Below, one piece after another: positions 37,118 through 46,172 of a DNA stretch of 64,000 nucleotides. Under the pieces are notes generated by a model, which worked only from the letters and a program-made list of their open reading frames with translations, had not been told where the DNA came from and searched no databases. How positions within the stretch are numbered: the stretch's first letter is position 1; every line of letters starts with the position of its first letter. Source of the stretch: Candidatus Cloacimonadota bacterium (lineage in GTDB: Bacteria > Cloacimonadota > Cloacimonadia > Cloacimonadales > TCS61); assembly GCA_030445745.1 (NCBI GenBank), contig JASUTE010000001.1, forward strand, positions 195,664 to 259,663, given 5' to 3'. The position numbers were made by a program, and so were the translations under genes.

Positions 37118-38077
37118 TTATTTCATTAGAATCATTTTTTTAGTAGACGTGTACTTTCCAGCTTGCATTTTATAGAAATAAACGCCACTTGCAACGTTGC
37201 TTCCATTTTGGTTGGTACCATTCCAAATTACCTGATGTTCACCAGCAGAGAAATTACTATTTGCAAGAGTTTTAACTTTTTTACCCTGAGTATTGAAAAT
37301 ATCTATCTTCACATTCTGTGGTTGTTGCAGATTAAAGAAGATAGCTGTTTCTGGATTAAATGGGTTAGGATAGTTTCCTACTAAAGTAGCAGCTACAGGA
37401 ACCGTTTCGGGACTGTTATCAGATTCAGTAGACATATCTTCTGGTGTACGTGGGTTCAAGCCGTATTCATCCCAACTGTAGTCCACCATACCGATCAAAG
37501 TTCCCCAAAATTGACCAACTTCAATAACAATTGGAGGGTCTACAGAATCCAGATAGAAGAAACCGTCATCTATCTGGCAGGGAACTGTAGTTGTATCTAC
37601 AACGTACCATTCACCATACTCACTGGGGGCAGAGGAAACATAAACATCATTAAGTTGCACCAAAACACTTTCATATTCTTCGGAAGAGGAAAGTTCTTGA
37701 GTGGTTATTACGGTTGGTTCTGGAAGTGGATTACCGGTACTAAGCACCTCTACATTGGTGGCATCAACTAATTCGGTAAAACTGTAATATTCATCTACAG
37801 TAGCAGTAATTTCTATTTCATCACCAAGTTGTAAATCAGAAGTCCCTGTTGCATAGCAGTAAATTCCACTAAATTCGCCACCAGCTGGCATCGAGATAAA
37901 TACATTATCATCGTAACCTTTGAAACCAACTGCAGTCACAATACCGGTTGTAGTTACTTCCTGCCCAACATAGGGTGAATCTCCACTAGGATCTTCGGGA
38001 TACTGGATGTCGTAAATAGTTACCGCACTAAGCGCACTAAAAACAACTACTAATAAAATAATTAAAGTTCTTCTCAT
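37118..38077 (-). CDS. Secreted OB-fold-like protein with C-terminal sorting domain
   Basis: Exported protein of 319 residues. Signal peptide 1-18. The amino half ('YVGQEVTTTGIVTAVGF', 'LQLGDEIEITATVDEY') resembles YhcR-type OB-fold domains that accompany extracellular nucleases, but no nuclease domain follows. The C-terminal module has 'GNYPNPFNPET', 'KIDIFNTQGKKVKTL', 'WNGTNQNG', 'GVYFYKM', and the basic end 'KKMILMK', the FlgD-like sorting end shared with the protein at 3686-5845. The start is ATG 38077, because GGAGGT stands 4 nt before it; the ATG at 38089 contains part of that site. Confidence 0.83.
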   Translation of the reverse strand: MRRTLIILLVVVFSALSAVTIYDIQYPEDPSGDSPYVGQEVTTTGIVTAVGFKGYDDNVFISMPAGGEFSGIYCYATGTSDLQLGDEIEITATVDEYYSFTELVDATNVEVLSTGNPLPEPTVITTQELSSSEEYESVLVQLNDVYVSSAPSEYGEWYVVDTTTVPCQIDDGFFYLDSVDPPIVIEVGQFWGTLIGMVDYSWDEYGLNPRTPEDMSTESDNSPETVPVAATLVGNYPNPFNPETAIFFNLQQPQNVKIDIFNTQGKKVKTLANSNFSAGEHQVIWNGTNQNGSNVASGVYFYKMQAGKYTSTKKMILMK

Positions 38078-38252
38078 ATTTACCTCCATTTTTTCTTTAA
38101 TTTTGCATTTTGCATTTTGTAAGTCAAGAACTTTTCTAAATTTTACTATTAATTTGTTAATTTTTTATAAGGATAGACAAATAACTTTATAGTTGACACC
38201 AGCTTGGAAAAATAAATTTTGAAAATCTGAGAAAACTGGAAAGGAATATATA

Positions 38253-39686
38253 ATGCAAAATGAAATAAGAGTCAGATTTGCCCCCAGTCCTACCGGTTAT
38301 TTACATGTAGGCGGGCTTAGAACAGCTTTATACAATTTCCTCTATGCTCGCAAAACCGGTGGAAAATTTCTACTTAGAATCGAAGATACCGATCGCAATC
38401 GCTATGTGGAAGGAGCAATAGAAAATCTGATTTCTGCCTTGCAGCTATGCGGAATAGATTATGATGAGGGTCCCGAAAAAGAAGGGGAAGTGGGTCCCTA
38501 TTTGCAATCAGCTAGAACCGAAATTTATCAAAAATACATAAAAATTTTATTGGAAAAGGACGCTGCTTATCACTGTTTTTGCAGCTCAGAAGATCTGGAT
38601 AAAATGCGTCAGCAGCAAAAAGAGCAGGGACTCGATCCTCGCTACGACGGCCGCTGCCGCAAATTAAGCCAGCAAGAAGTTGAAAAGCGTATCGCTGCTG
38701 GTGAAAGCTATGTTATTCGTGAAAAAACACCTGAAACCGGTGAAATTACTTTCTACGATATAGTGCGCGATAAAGTTACTATACCTTGGGAAACAGTAGA
38801 CGATCAGATCTTGATGAAATCGGATGGTTTTCCCACCTATCACCTGGCCAATGTTATCGATGATCATCTGATGAAGATAACACATGTAATTCGTGGTGAA
38901 GAGTGGCTTTCCAGTGTTCCTAAACATCTGTTTTTATACCAAGCACTAAGTTGGAAACCGCCGAAGTTAGCTCACCTGCCCCTGCTTCTGAATGAAGATA
39001 AAAGTAAGCTTAGCAAGCGTCAAAACGATGTGGCAGTAGAAGATTACCTGCAAAAAGGTTACCTGCCAGAAGCTCTCATCAATTTTATTGCCCTATTAGG
39101 ATGGCACCCTGCCAAAGATAAGGAAATCTACTCTTTGGAAGAGTTGAAAAAAGAGTTTTCCTTGAAAAGAATTAGTAAAGCAGGAGCAGTTTTCAATGTG
39201 GAAAAATTGGATTGGATGAACGGACAATATCTGCGAAATTTAAGTTTAGACAGAATAGCAGAAGCTGCTAAACCTTTCTTTGCAGAAGCTGGGCTAGATA
39301 CTTCCAATACGGAGAAATATAAAAAAGTGATCGATTTGGTAAGAGGCCGCGTGCATACATTGCAACAAATACCAAATGCAGCCATTGTGTTTTACCAACA
39401 GCCTCAGCTCGATGCTGCTAAACAGGAAGTGGCAGATAAAGAAAGCTCGCAACAAGTTTATAAATTTTGGCTTGAGAAACTTCCTAATTTGGATATCGAT
39501 AGCAGCAAACAGATAAATACAGCTATAAAGGAAATCAGCCAAGAAACAGGAGTGAAAGGGAAAAATTTATATATGCCGCTTAGAGTAGCACTTTACGGAG
39601 ATTTTCATGGTCCAGAAATTCCTGAATTGATCCAAATTCTGGGAAAAGATGAAACTTTAGCTAGAGTTGAAAAGTTATTGAAGTAA
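38253..39686 (+). CDS. gltX: Glutamyl-tRNA synthetase
   Basis: Class I synthetase of 477 residues. The HIGH-type motif is in 'APSPTGYLHVGG' (residue 9 on) and the KMSKS-type motif is 'KLSKRQ'. The four-element zinc region is recognisable as 'CFCSSEDLDKM' and later Cys. It charges tRNA-Glu. The start has AAGGA at 8 nt. Followed after 9 nt by glnS, so this genome has separate Glu and Gln enzymes and GltX should be discriminating. Confidence 0.97.
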   Translation: MQNEIRVRFAPSPTGYLHVGGLRTALYNFLYARKTGGKFLLRIEDTDRNRYVEGAIENLISALQLCGIDYDEGPEKEGEVGPYLQSARTEIYQKYIKILLEKDAAYHCFCSSEDLDKMRQQQKEQGLDPRYDGRCRKLSQQEVEKRIAAGESYVIREKTPETGEITFYDIVRDKVTIPWETVDDQILMKSDGFPTYHLANVIDDHLMKITHVIRGEEWLSSVPKHLFLYQALSWKPPKLAHLPLLLNEDKSKLSKRQNDVAVEDYLQKGYLPEALINFIALLGWHPAKDKEIYSLEELKKEFSLKRISKAGAVFNVEKLDWMNGQYLRNLSLDRIAEAAKPFFAEAGLDTSNTEKYKKVIDLVRGRVHTLQQIPNAAIVFYQQPQLDAAKQEVADKESSQQVYKFWLEKLPNLDIDSSKQINTAIKEISQETGVKGKNLYMPLRVALYGDFHGPEIPELIQILGKDETLARVEKLLK

Positions 39687-39695
39687 GAGGTAAAG

Positions 39696-41390
39696 ATGAC
39701 AGAAACTAAAAATTTTATTGAACAAATAATAGACGAAGACCTGAAAACTGGTAAATATGGGGGCAGAGTGCACACTCGCTTCCCACCCGAACCAAATGGT
39801 TATCTGCACATTGGTCATGCTAAATCGATCTGCCTGAATTTCGGATTAGCAGAAAAATACAATGGAGTATGCAATTTACGTTTCGACGATACCAATCCTA
39901 TCAAAGAAGATACTTCCTATACAAAAGCTATTCAGGAAGATATTAAATGGCTGGGATACGATTGGGCAGACAGGCTCTATTATGCTTCCGATTATTTTGA
40001 ACAGATGTATGAATATGCTGTACAATTAGTGCAAGCGGGCAAAGCTTATGTTTGTAGTTTAAGCGAAAAGGAGATTCGCGAATACCGTGGAACAGTTAAA
40101 GAACCCGGCAAACCCAGCCCTTACCGTAACCGCAGTGTGGAAGAAAACTTGGAACTTTTGGAAAAGATGAAAAATGGTGAATTTGAAGACGGCCAGCATA
40201 CTTTACGCGCCAAAATAGATATGGCCAGTGCTAATATGAAAATGCGCGATCCGCTTATCTATCGCATCAGAAACGCCAAGCATCATCGTACTGGCGATAA
40301 ATGGCATATCTATCCTATGTATGATTTTGCCCACTGTTTGGAAGATTCTATCGAAAATATAACTCATTCTTTGTGCTCGATAGAATTCGAGAATAATCGT
40401 CCACTCTACGATTGGTTTTTAGATCAATTAAGTATTTACCATCCACAACAAATAGAATTTGCTCGCCTGAACATGACCTATACAGTTATGAGTAAACGCA
40501 AACTTCTGAAATTGATAGAGGAAGGATATGTTTCCGGCTGGGATGATCCCAGACTTCCCACAATACGTGGTTTACGCCGCCGCGGTTATACACCAAGCTC
40601 TATTCGTGAATTTTCCAATATTATTGGTGTAGCCAAAAGTGATAGCACGGTAGATTATGCACTTCTGGAGCATGTTATTCGCAAAGAACTGAACAAAACT
40701 GCTATGCGCGTGATGGGAGTGCTGAAGCCGCTAAAAGTGATAATTGATAACTATCCTGAAGGTGAAGAGGAGTATTTGGAAGCAGTAAATAATCCAGAAG
40801 ATCCTGAATATGGAACACGGCAAGTGCCTTTTTCTAAGGAATTATATATCGAACAAGATGATTTTATGGAAGATCCGCCTCCAAAATTCTATCGCCTTGC
40901 CCCTGGCTGCGAGGTAAGATTGCGCTATGCTTATTTCCTAAAATGTAACTCGGTAGAAAAAGATGAAGATGGTAAGATAACAGCTCTGCACTGTACCTAC
41001 GACCCAGCTACCAAGGGCGGTTCAGCTCCAGATGGCCGCAAGGTGAAGGCTACCTTACATTGGGTTTCCGCTAAACACGCTATTGATGCTGAAGTAAGGC
41101 TGTACGACAATCTTTTCACTAAAGAAAACCCCGAAAATTCTAAAGATGGCCGTAGTTTTGAGCATTTTATCAATGAAAATTCTCTACAAATTCTAAAAAA
41201 CTGTAAATTAGAACCATCTTTACAAGAAGTGAAACCAGAAACCAGGGTTCAATTCGAAAGATTGGGCTATTTCTGTGCCGACAGGTTCGATCATAGCTCC
41301 AATAATTTGGTTTTCAATCGGATAGTGACTCTGCGTGACACCTGGAAAAAGATACAGAAACGTCTGGCTAAGCAAAATAAGAAGAAATAA
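39696..41390 (+). CDS. glnS: Glutaminyl-tRNA synthetase
   Basis: Class I enzyme of 564 residues, full length, that charges tRNA-Gln directly. HIGH motif in '[13 protein letters not shown]', KMSKS motif 'VMSKRKL'. The C-terminal anticodon-binding beta-barrels extend to about residue 550 ('[11 protein letters not shown]'). GlnRS is absent from most bacteria outside gammaproteobacteria, Bacteroidota, Deinococcus and related groups, which helps place the organism. It lies between gltX (9 nt) and holB (1 nt). Confidence 0.97.
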   Translation: MTETKNFIEQIIDEDLKTGKYGGRVHTRFPPEPNGYLHIGHAKSICLNFGLAEKYNGVCNLRFDDTNPIKEDTSYTKAIQEDIKWLGYDWADRLYYASDYFEQMYEYAVQLVQAGKAYVCSLSEKEIREYRGTVKEPGKPSPYRNRSVEENLELLEKMKNGEFEDGQHTLRAKIDMASANMKMRDPLIYRIRNAKHHRTGDKWHIYPMYDFAHCLEDSIENITHSLCSIEFENNRPLYDWFLDQLSIYHPQQIEFARLNMTYTVMSKRKLLKLIEEGYVSGWDDPRLPTIRGLRRRGYTPSSIREFSNIIGVAKSDSTVDYALLEHVIRKELNKTAMRVMGVLKPLKVIIDNYPEGEEEYLEAVNNPEDPEYGTRQVPFSKELYIEQDDFMEDPPPKFYRLAPGCEVRLRYAYFLKCNSVEKDEDGKITALHCTYDPATKGGSAPDGRKVKATLHWVSAKHAIDAEVRLYDNLFTKENPENSKDGRSFEHFINENSLQILKNCKLEPSLQEVKPETRVQFERLGYFCADRFDHSSNNLVFNRIVTLRDTWKKIQKRLAKQNKKK

Positions 41391-41391
41391 G

Positions 41392-42504
41392 ATGTTCAGG
41401 AAGATAAAAGGGCAAGATAAGGCAATTTCGATATTGAAGCAAGCGGTTGAGGAAGACAAAATTGCTCAAGCTTATCTGTTCTATGGTCCTAAAGGAGTAG
41501 GCAAATTTACTACAGCACTCTATTTTGCTATGGCTATAAATTGCTTTGCCGAAGATGATATGAAACCTTGCGGTAAGTGTAGTTCCTGCCAAAAATTCCT
41601 GAAATTAAGTCACCCAGATTTAACCTATGTTTTCCCATCTCCTTTTAGGAAAGATGATATAGATACAAATGGTAATTTGAAATCGGATAAGAACGACGAA
41701 ATATATAAAGAATTCCTAAAAAACAAGATTGAAACTCCCTGGAAAAATTTTTACTTTTCCAGTAATATCGAAATTCGTATACCGTTTATACGGGTTTTAA
41801 TCCATCATTTAAGTCTTACCGCTAATGAAGCCAGAAAGAAAGTGGTGATAGTGGAAGATGCCGATATGATGAACACTAACACAGCCAATGCTTTTTTAAA
41901 AACCCTGGAAGAACCACCGGTTGATGCGGTGATAATTTTAACTACCAGCAAGCCCAATTCGCTTTTGCCTACGGTTTTATCTCGCTGCCAAAAAATTCCC
42001 TTCTATAGCGTACCCCGCCATCTAATAGAGCAAGAACTTAAAGAATCACGTTTTTTGGATGATGTACAGGCCAAGATGTACGCCCGTATTAGTAACGGTA
42101 ACATGGAAAAAGCTTTGCAGCTGGCAGAAGAGGGCAACCTGGAAACGCGTACAGCTACAATTGATTTTTTGAAAATAGTGTTACAGCAGAATGACTATGA
42201 ATTCCTGCAGTTCATGAGCAAATACCGTACTTCCAAAAATCAGGCTGAGCTGGCTAACCTTATTTCCTATCTAATAATTTGGCTTAGCGACATTTCCTAT
42301 TTTAAATATAACCCCGAAAATATGGTGAATTTAGATTATGATAAGTTGGTGGAACAGCTATACTTGAGCAACCAGAATGTGGATATCTATGTTCCTAAAC
42401 TGATAGAATTTTTGGAAAAAATGCTGCGGAAATTGGATGGTCATGTTAATCCACAGCTTATTATCACCGAGATCTATAATCGATTTTGTCGGACATTCCA
42501 ATGA
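41392..42504 (+). CDS. holB: DNA polymerase III delta' subunit
   Basis: Clamp-loader AAA+ subunit of 370 residues. Walker A-like 'GPKGVGKFT' (about residue 32), a zinc module with four Cys ('CFAEDD...CGKCSSC'), 'VVIVEDADMM', 'TLEEPP' and the 'LSRC' arginine-finger motif. Start ATG 41392 is one base after the glnS stop; a longer frame back to 41335 overlaps glnS and has no homology. The gene's stop overlaps the phoB start (ATGA), linking replication and phosphate regulation genes in one transcript. Confidence 0.9.
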   Translation: MFRKIKGQDKAISILKQAVEEDKIAQAYLFYGPKGVGKFTTALYFAMAINCFAEDDMKPCGKCSSCQKFLKLSHPDLTYVFPSPFRKDDIDTNGNLKSDKNDEIYKEFLKNKIETPWKNFYFSSNIEIRIPFIRVLIHHLSLTANEARKKVVIVEDADMMNTNTANAFLKTLEEPPVDAVIILTTSKPNSLLPTVLSRCQKIPFYSVPRHLIEQELKESRFLDDVQAKMYARISNGNMEKALQLAEEGNLETRTATIDFLKIVLQQNDYEFLQFMSKYRTSKNQAELANLISYLIIWLSDISYFKYNPENMVNLDYDKLVEQLYLSNQNVDIYVPKLIEFLEKMLRKLDGHVNPQLIITEIYNRFCRTFQ

Positions 42505-43190
42505 AAAATAAGCAAAAGATATTTATCGTAGATGATGAGCCCGATATTTTGGAATTGGTAGCAATAAATTTAGAAAAAGCCGGCTTCCTAACTTCCAAAT
42601 ACGAAGAAGCGCAACCGATGCTAGATTCTTTGCCAAAGGAGCTTCCCGATTTAATAATTTTGGATTTGATGCTACCAGATGCTGATGGTTTTGACGTTTG
42701 TAAGCAGTTACGAGCAAATTCCCAATATAAAGATATTCCTATAATTATGCTAACCGCCAAAAGTGAAGAGATGGATAGAGTTTTGGGACTGGAGTTTGGC
42801 GCTGACGATTATGTGGTGAAACCATTCTCACCGCGCGAGCTGGTAGCCAGGGTGAAAGCTATTTTGCGCCGGGGTACAAGCACTGCTACCGAACAATCTA
42901 TCATCGAGATAGGAGATAGTTTGAGCATAGATACACAAAAATATGAAGTAAAAGTGCAAAATACCACAGTAAATCTAACTTCTACGGAATTTAAGCTGTT
43001 ATATCTTTTAGCTAAGCGTCCCGGCTGGGTTTATTCTCGTAATCAGATATTAGATTACCTGTGGGGTAACGATAAAATAGTGATAGATAGAACCATAGAC
43101 GTACACATAAGAAATTTGCGCGATAAGCTTGGCATAGCTGGGAAGATGATTAAAAATGTGAGAGGAGTAGGTTATAAACTGGAGCAATAA
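42501..43190 (+). CDS. phoB: PhoB-type phosphate response regulator (OmpR family)
   Basis: Response regulator of 229 residues. Receiver domain with 'IVDDEPD', phosphoacceptor Asp in 'LILDLMLPDADG', and 'VKPF'. The winged-helix output domain has 'NLTSTEFKLLYLLAKRPG' and 'RTIDVHIRNLRDKL', ending 'RGVGYKLEQ'. ATG 42501 overlaps the holB stop as ATGA; a TTG five codons upstream is less likely. Followed by its kinase and, 1.9 kb downstream, by a tandem-repeat Pho box and the pst genes, which makes it the probable phosphate regulator. Confidence 0.93.
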   Translation: MKNKQKIFIVDDEPDILELVAINLEKAGFLTSKYEEAQPMLDSLPKELPDLIILDLMLPDADGFDVCKQLRANSQYKDIPIIMLTAKSEEMDRVLGLEFGADDYVVKPFSPRELVARVKAILRRGTSTATEQSIIEIGDSLSIDTQKYEVKVQNTTVNLTSTEFKLLYLLAKRPGWVYSRNQILDYLWGNDKIVIDRTIDVHIRNLRDKLGIAGKMIKNVRGVGYKLEQ

Positions 43191-44502
43191 TCTCCGAGCT
43201 AAACTGTTTAAACATTTTGCTTGGTTCATAATTATTTTAGTTGCGGTTTTATATGGTGTTAACTATCATAACTACAATTTGAATAGCATATTGTTAACAA
43301 TTGCAATAGTTTTAGTAGCTTTAGTAATTGCCTATTTTTTTGCACGTAAGATTACCGATCCCTTGCAAAATATTTTTACCAACATAAACAAGATCGCCGA
43401 TAAAAAATATGCACTTAGCCCTTCAACTTTGCCTATTTTCAATGAAATAATGCGAGATCTACATGCTATTGCTGCCAGATTGGAAAGAAACCAACAGAAA
43501 ATTTCCAAACATCGCCAAGGATTTTACACACTGCTGTCTTCTATCCAGGAATCTATTTGGATAATGAATACCAAAGGCATTATAACTGTTGCCAATGAAA
43601 GTTTCGAGAACTTAGTGGGTAATAGCAATCTGAAAGATTCCTATTTTTGGAATGTTATTCGCTACAAAATTTTGTACGATTTTATCGATGATATCTTCCA
43701 CGAGCCCAAAACTACCAGCAGAGAAATAACTATTGAAAATAGGTACTATATTTGCAGCGCTTCCTATACAGCCCAAACTAAAGAAACTATATTTTTGATG
43801 TATGATATTACTGAAATACGCAGCCTGGAAACAATGAAAAAAGATCTGGTACTTAATGTTTCCCATGAATTGCGTACTCCACTTACATCCATCAAAGGAT
43901 TTTTGGAAACTATTGAACCCAAAGCAGCTAATCAGAAATATATTGATGTGATAAAACGCAACACTGAACGTTTAATTCGCATTGTGCAAGATCTACTGAA
44001 TCTTTCCAAGCTGGAACAAATGGGTGATTTGGAAATTGAAAAAATTAACATTGCGGAGTTTGTTGATAATTTGAAGAAAATTTTTGAACTAACTTTAAAG
44101 GAAAGTGAAAATGAATTAGTTGTTGAGTGGCCAGCAGAACTTAAATTTTTGGAAGCTGATTACTTTAAATTGGAACAAGTTTTTATTAATTTATTGGATA
44201 ATGCCATAAAATATACCAAAGGTGGTAAAATAAAGATTCGGTTTTCCCAATTAGAGCAGCATATTTTAATCGAGATAGAAGATAATGGCAGAGGAATTGC
44301 ACCTGAGCATTTACCGCGTTTATTCGAAAGATTTTACGTGGTAGATAAATCTAGAACACGCAAATTAAGTAGTACTGGTTTAGGGCTTTCCATCGTGAAG
44401 CATATAGTAAATCTGCATGCTGGTAATATTGAAGTAAAAAGTAAATTAGGAGTAGGAACGAAGTTTAGTATAACTTTACCAAAGCATTATGAAAAAAAAT
44501 GA
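43174..44502 (+). CDS. phoR: PhoR-type sensor histidine kinase (start codon uncertain)
   Basis: Membrane sensor kinase paired with phoB. Two helices ('FAWFIIILVAVLYGV', 'LLTIAIVLVALVIAYFFA') enclose a 10-residue outer loop, then HAMP-like and PAS-like regions, H box 'VSHELRTPLTSIKGF', N box 'NLLDNAIKYT', G boxes 'DNGRGIA' and 'GLGLSIVKH'. The first helix is encoded upstream of TTG 43279, the first standard start codon. The open frame reaches back to 43171 without ATG, GTG or TTG; I set the start at ATA 43174, about 8 nt after a GAGGAG site. Starting at 43279 would lose one of the two helices. Its end overlaps the sigma factor gene by 14 nt. Confidence 0.88.
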   Translation: MNWSNNLRAKLFKHFAWFIIILVAVLYGVNYHNYNLNSILLTIAIVLVALVIAYFFARKITDPLQNIFTNINKIADKKYALSPSTLPIFNEIMRDLHAIAARLERNQQKISKHRQGFYTLLSSIQESIWIMNTKGIITVANESFENLVGNSNLKDSYFWNVIRYKILYDFIDDIFHEPKTTSREITIENRYYICSASYTAQTKETIFLMYDITEIRSLETMKKDLVLNVSHELRTPLTSIKGFLETIEPKAANQKYIDVIKRNTERLIRIVQDLLNLSKLEQMGDLEIEKINIAEFVDNLKKIFELTLKESENELVVEWPAELKFLEADYFKLEQVFINLLDNAIKYTKGGKIKIRFSQLEQHILIEIEDNGRGIAPEHLPRLFERFYVVDKSRTRKLSSTGLGLSIVKHIVNLHAGNIEVKSKLGVGTKFSITLPKHYEKK

Positions 44503-44992
44503 AGATATTTTTGAAAAATATAAAGGTTTAGTAGTAGACATAGCCAATAAATATAAACATCTGGGTCTTCCTATAGAAGATCTCATCCAGGAAGGTATGT
44601 TAGGTCTTTTACAGGCTCAGCAGAAATTTAAAGAAGAAAAAGGCGCTAAGTTTTCCACCTATGCCACCTACTGGATAAAAAAATACATTTTAGCTGCTAT
44701 AGAAAAAGAAAAAAAAGGCTCTTTGAACTCAATAAAATTGGTTGATGAAACGGTAAAAGATGAAAAACAACAAGCTAAATTTGATTCTGATATAAAAGTT
44801 AGTAAATTCCTAAAATTAACCGATGATATTCCTGTAGATGAACAAAAAGTGCTTAGAATGCTTTATGAAGAGCAATATACTTTAAAAGAGATAGCCGAAG
44901 AACTAAATATAAGCCGGGAACGTACCCGCCAACTTAAAGAAAAGGCACTAAGAAGACTAAGATCTAAAACAAAAAATCAAGAAAATTCATAG
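44489..44992 (+). CDS. Small sigma-70-family factor
   Basis: RNA polymerase sigma factor of 167 residues with region 2 ('IEDLIQEGMLGLLQA', 'KFSTYATYWIKKYI') and region 4 ('EEQYTLKEIAEELNISRERT', 'QLKEKALRRLR'), and a charged linker in place of region 3. It resembles a stripped sporulation/general-stress type more than a classical ECF factor. Its start lies inside the end of phoR, so the two are coupled. Position between phoBR and the pst operon suggests that phosphate limitation also engages this factor. No anti-sigma gene is adjacent. Confidence 0.88.
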   Translation: MKKNEDIFEKYKGLVVDIANKYKHLGLPIEDLIQEGMLGLLQAQQKFKEEKGAKFSTYATYWIKKYILAAIEKEKKGSLNSIKLVDETVKDEKQQAKFDSDIKVSKFLKLTDDIPVDEQKVLRMLYEEQYTLKEIAEELNISRERTRQLKEKALRRLRSKTKNQENS

Positions 44993-45036
44993 ATATTTTA
45001 AGCGCTATTTCTCTATTTTTCATATTATTACACCAT

Positions 45037-45080
45037 CTTAACACTTTCTTAACAATAACTTTATAATCACTTAACTCTCC
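45037..45080 (+). promoter_or_regulatory. Pho box: four direct repeats at 11-bp period
   Basis: Four 11-mers begin at 45037, 45048, 45059 and 45070 with CTTAACA, CTTAACA, CTTTATA and CTTAACT. The period equals one helical turn and the TTAACA core equals the PhoP box of Bacillus. It lies upstream of the porin-pst operon and downstream of phoB, so PhoB binding is very likely. Confidence 0.85.
45038..45067 (+). promoter_or_regulatory. Pho-regulated promoter of the pst operon
   Basis: TTAACA (45038-45043, 5 of 6 to TTGACA) and a perfect TATAAT (45062-45067) are separated by 18 nt. The -35 element is itself the first Pho repeat, as expected where the activator replaces or supports -35 recognition. 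The porin gene's GTG start is 57 nt downstream of the -10. Confidence 0.7.
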
Positions 45081-45123
45081 TACCGTAAAATTTGGGCGAA
45101 TAAGCTTTGAATAGGAGGAAAAA

Positions 45124-46149
45124 GTGAAAAGAAGTTTTTTAATTGTTATATTGGTTATGATTGTTATAACATCAACCAATATTAAAGCAGAAACAAAACT
45201 TAATATGGAACTTTGGAACCGTTGGACTTACCAGCAAGTAGACGGTGATGTAACTAAAAACGAAATGGCTGTTAAAAGAGGTTATTTCCGTTTAGAACCA
45301 CAACTTACCAGTAATGTAAAAGGACGTTTTAATGTAGATTTCTTTAGTAATGATGGTAGCCCGGATGGGGCAGGCTTGAAACTGAAATATGCTTACTTAG
45401 ATTTTAACAATCTACTTCCAATTAATGATGCCACACTTACCGTTGGTCTTATGAAAACCTATTTTGGAACAATTTACGACTGGAGTTATCCTACTATCGA
45501 TAAAGATCCTTCCGATAAGTACAATTTCGTTAGCTCTACCGATTATGGTATGGGTGTAAGCGGCTACCTTCCCCAAGGCTATGGTTCCTATGCAGTAGCC
45601 GTTTACAATGGTGAAGGCTACAAAAAAACCGGTGGCGACATTAACACTGATATGAACTATTTGGCTAACCTGCGCGTATCTCCTATCACAGGCCTTACAG
45701 TAGGTGGTTCTTATATGTTCAAAAGTAAAAACGATTCTGATGCAAGCGACCGTGAAGAATACAACATGATAGCCGGAATGGGTAAATTCGCTTTTGGCGC
45801 AGCTTCGATTACAGCTCAGTACCTTACTAAAACTACTTCTTATCCAAACGACAACAGCTTGGACGATGTTTCTGACAGTGTAATTAGTTTAATGCCTATG
45901 TACAAACTTAACAATAAATTTGAACTGGTAGCACGGTATGACATCTACGATCCAAACACAGACGTTGACGATGATGGTTATAACACTGCTATTGGTGGAG
46001 TTAACTATTATTTGGCACGCGATTCAAAAAATAGTCCTAAACTAATGCTGCAAGCCAACTACCAGCTGAAATCTTATGAAGATGATAATTCTGATGATGA
46101 AAGCACTTTGATGGTGCAACTACGCTGGATCTTCTCTGAAGAGATCTAA
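45124..46149 (+). CDS. Phosphate-regulated outer-membrane porin
   Basis: Barrel protein of 341 residues, start GTG at 45124 with AGGAGGA upstream. Signal peptide 1-22 ('IVITSTNIKAE'). Repeating amphipathic strands with many Tyr/Phe; features such as 'RGYFRLEPQL', 'LTVGLMKTYFG' and a C-terminal 'LMVQLRWIFSEEI' recall the OprP/OprO phosphate-selective porin superfamily. It is first in the pst transcript under the Pho box, so anion (phosphate) permeation is the likely role. Substrate-selecting residues cannot be judged from sequence alone. Confidence 0.85.
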   Translation: MKRSFLIVILVMIVITSTNIKAETKLNMELWNRWTYQQVDGDVTKNEMAVKRGYFRLEPQLTSNVKGRFNVDFFSNDGSPDGAGLKLKYAYLDFNNLLPINDATLTVGLMKTYFGTIYDWSYPTIDKDPSDKYNFVSSTDYGMGVSGYLPQGYGSYAVAVYNGEGYKKTGGDINTDMNYLANLRVSPITGLTVGGSYMFKSKNDSDASDREEYNMIAGMGKFAFGAASITAQYLTKTTSYPNDNSLDDVSDSVISLMPMYKLNNKFELVARYDIYDPNTDVDDDGYNTAIGGVNYYLARDSKNSPKLMLQANYQLKSYEDDNSDDESTLMVQLRWIFSEEI

Positions 46150-46172
46150 GAGAAAAGTAAAAGGAGATAATG

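Noticed and set aside
38090..38252. Repeated TTTTGCATTTTGCATTTTG as an operator between the secreted protein gene and gltX
   Set aside because: Simple 8-bp tandem of T-rich sequence without dyad; could equally be slippage. No matching site elsewhere in the window.
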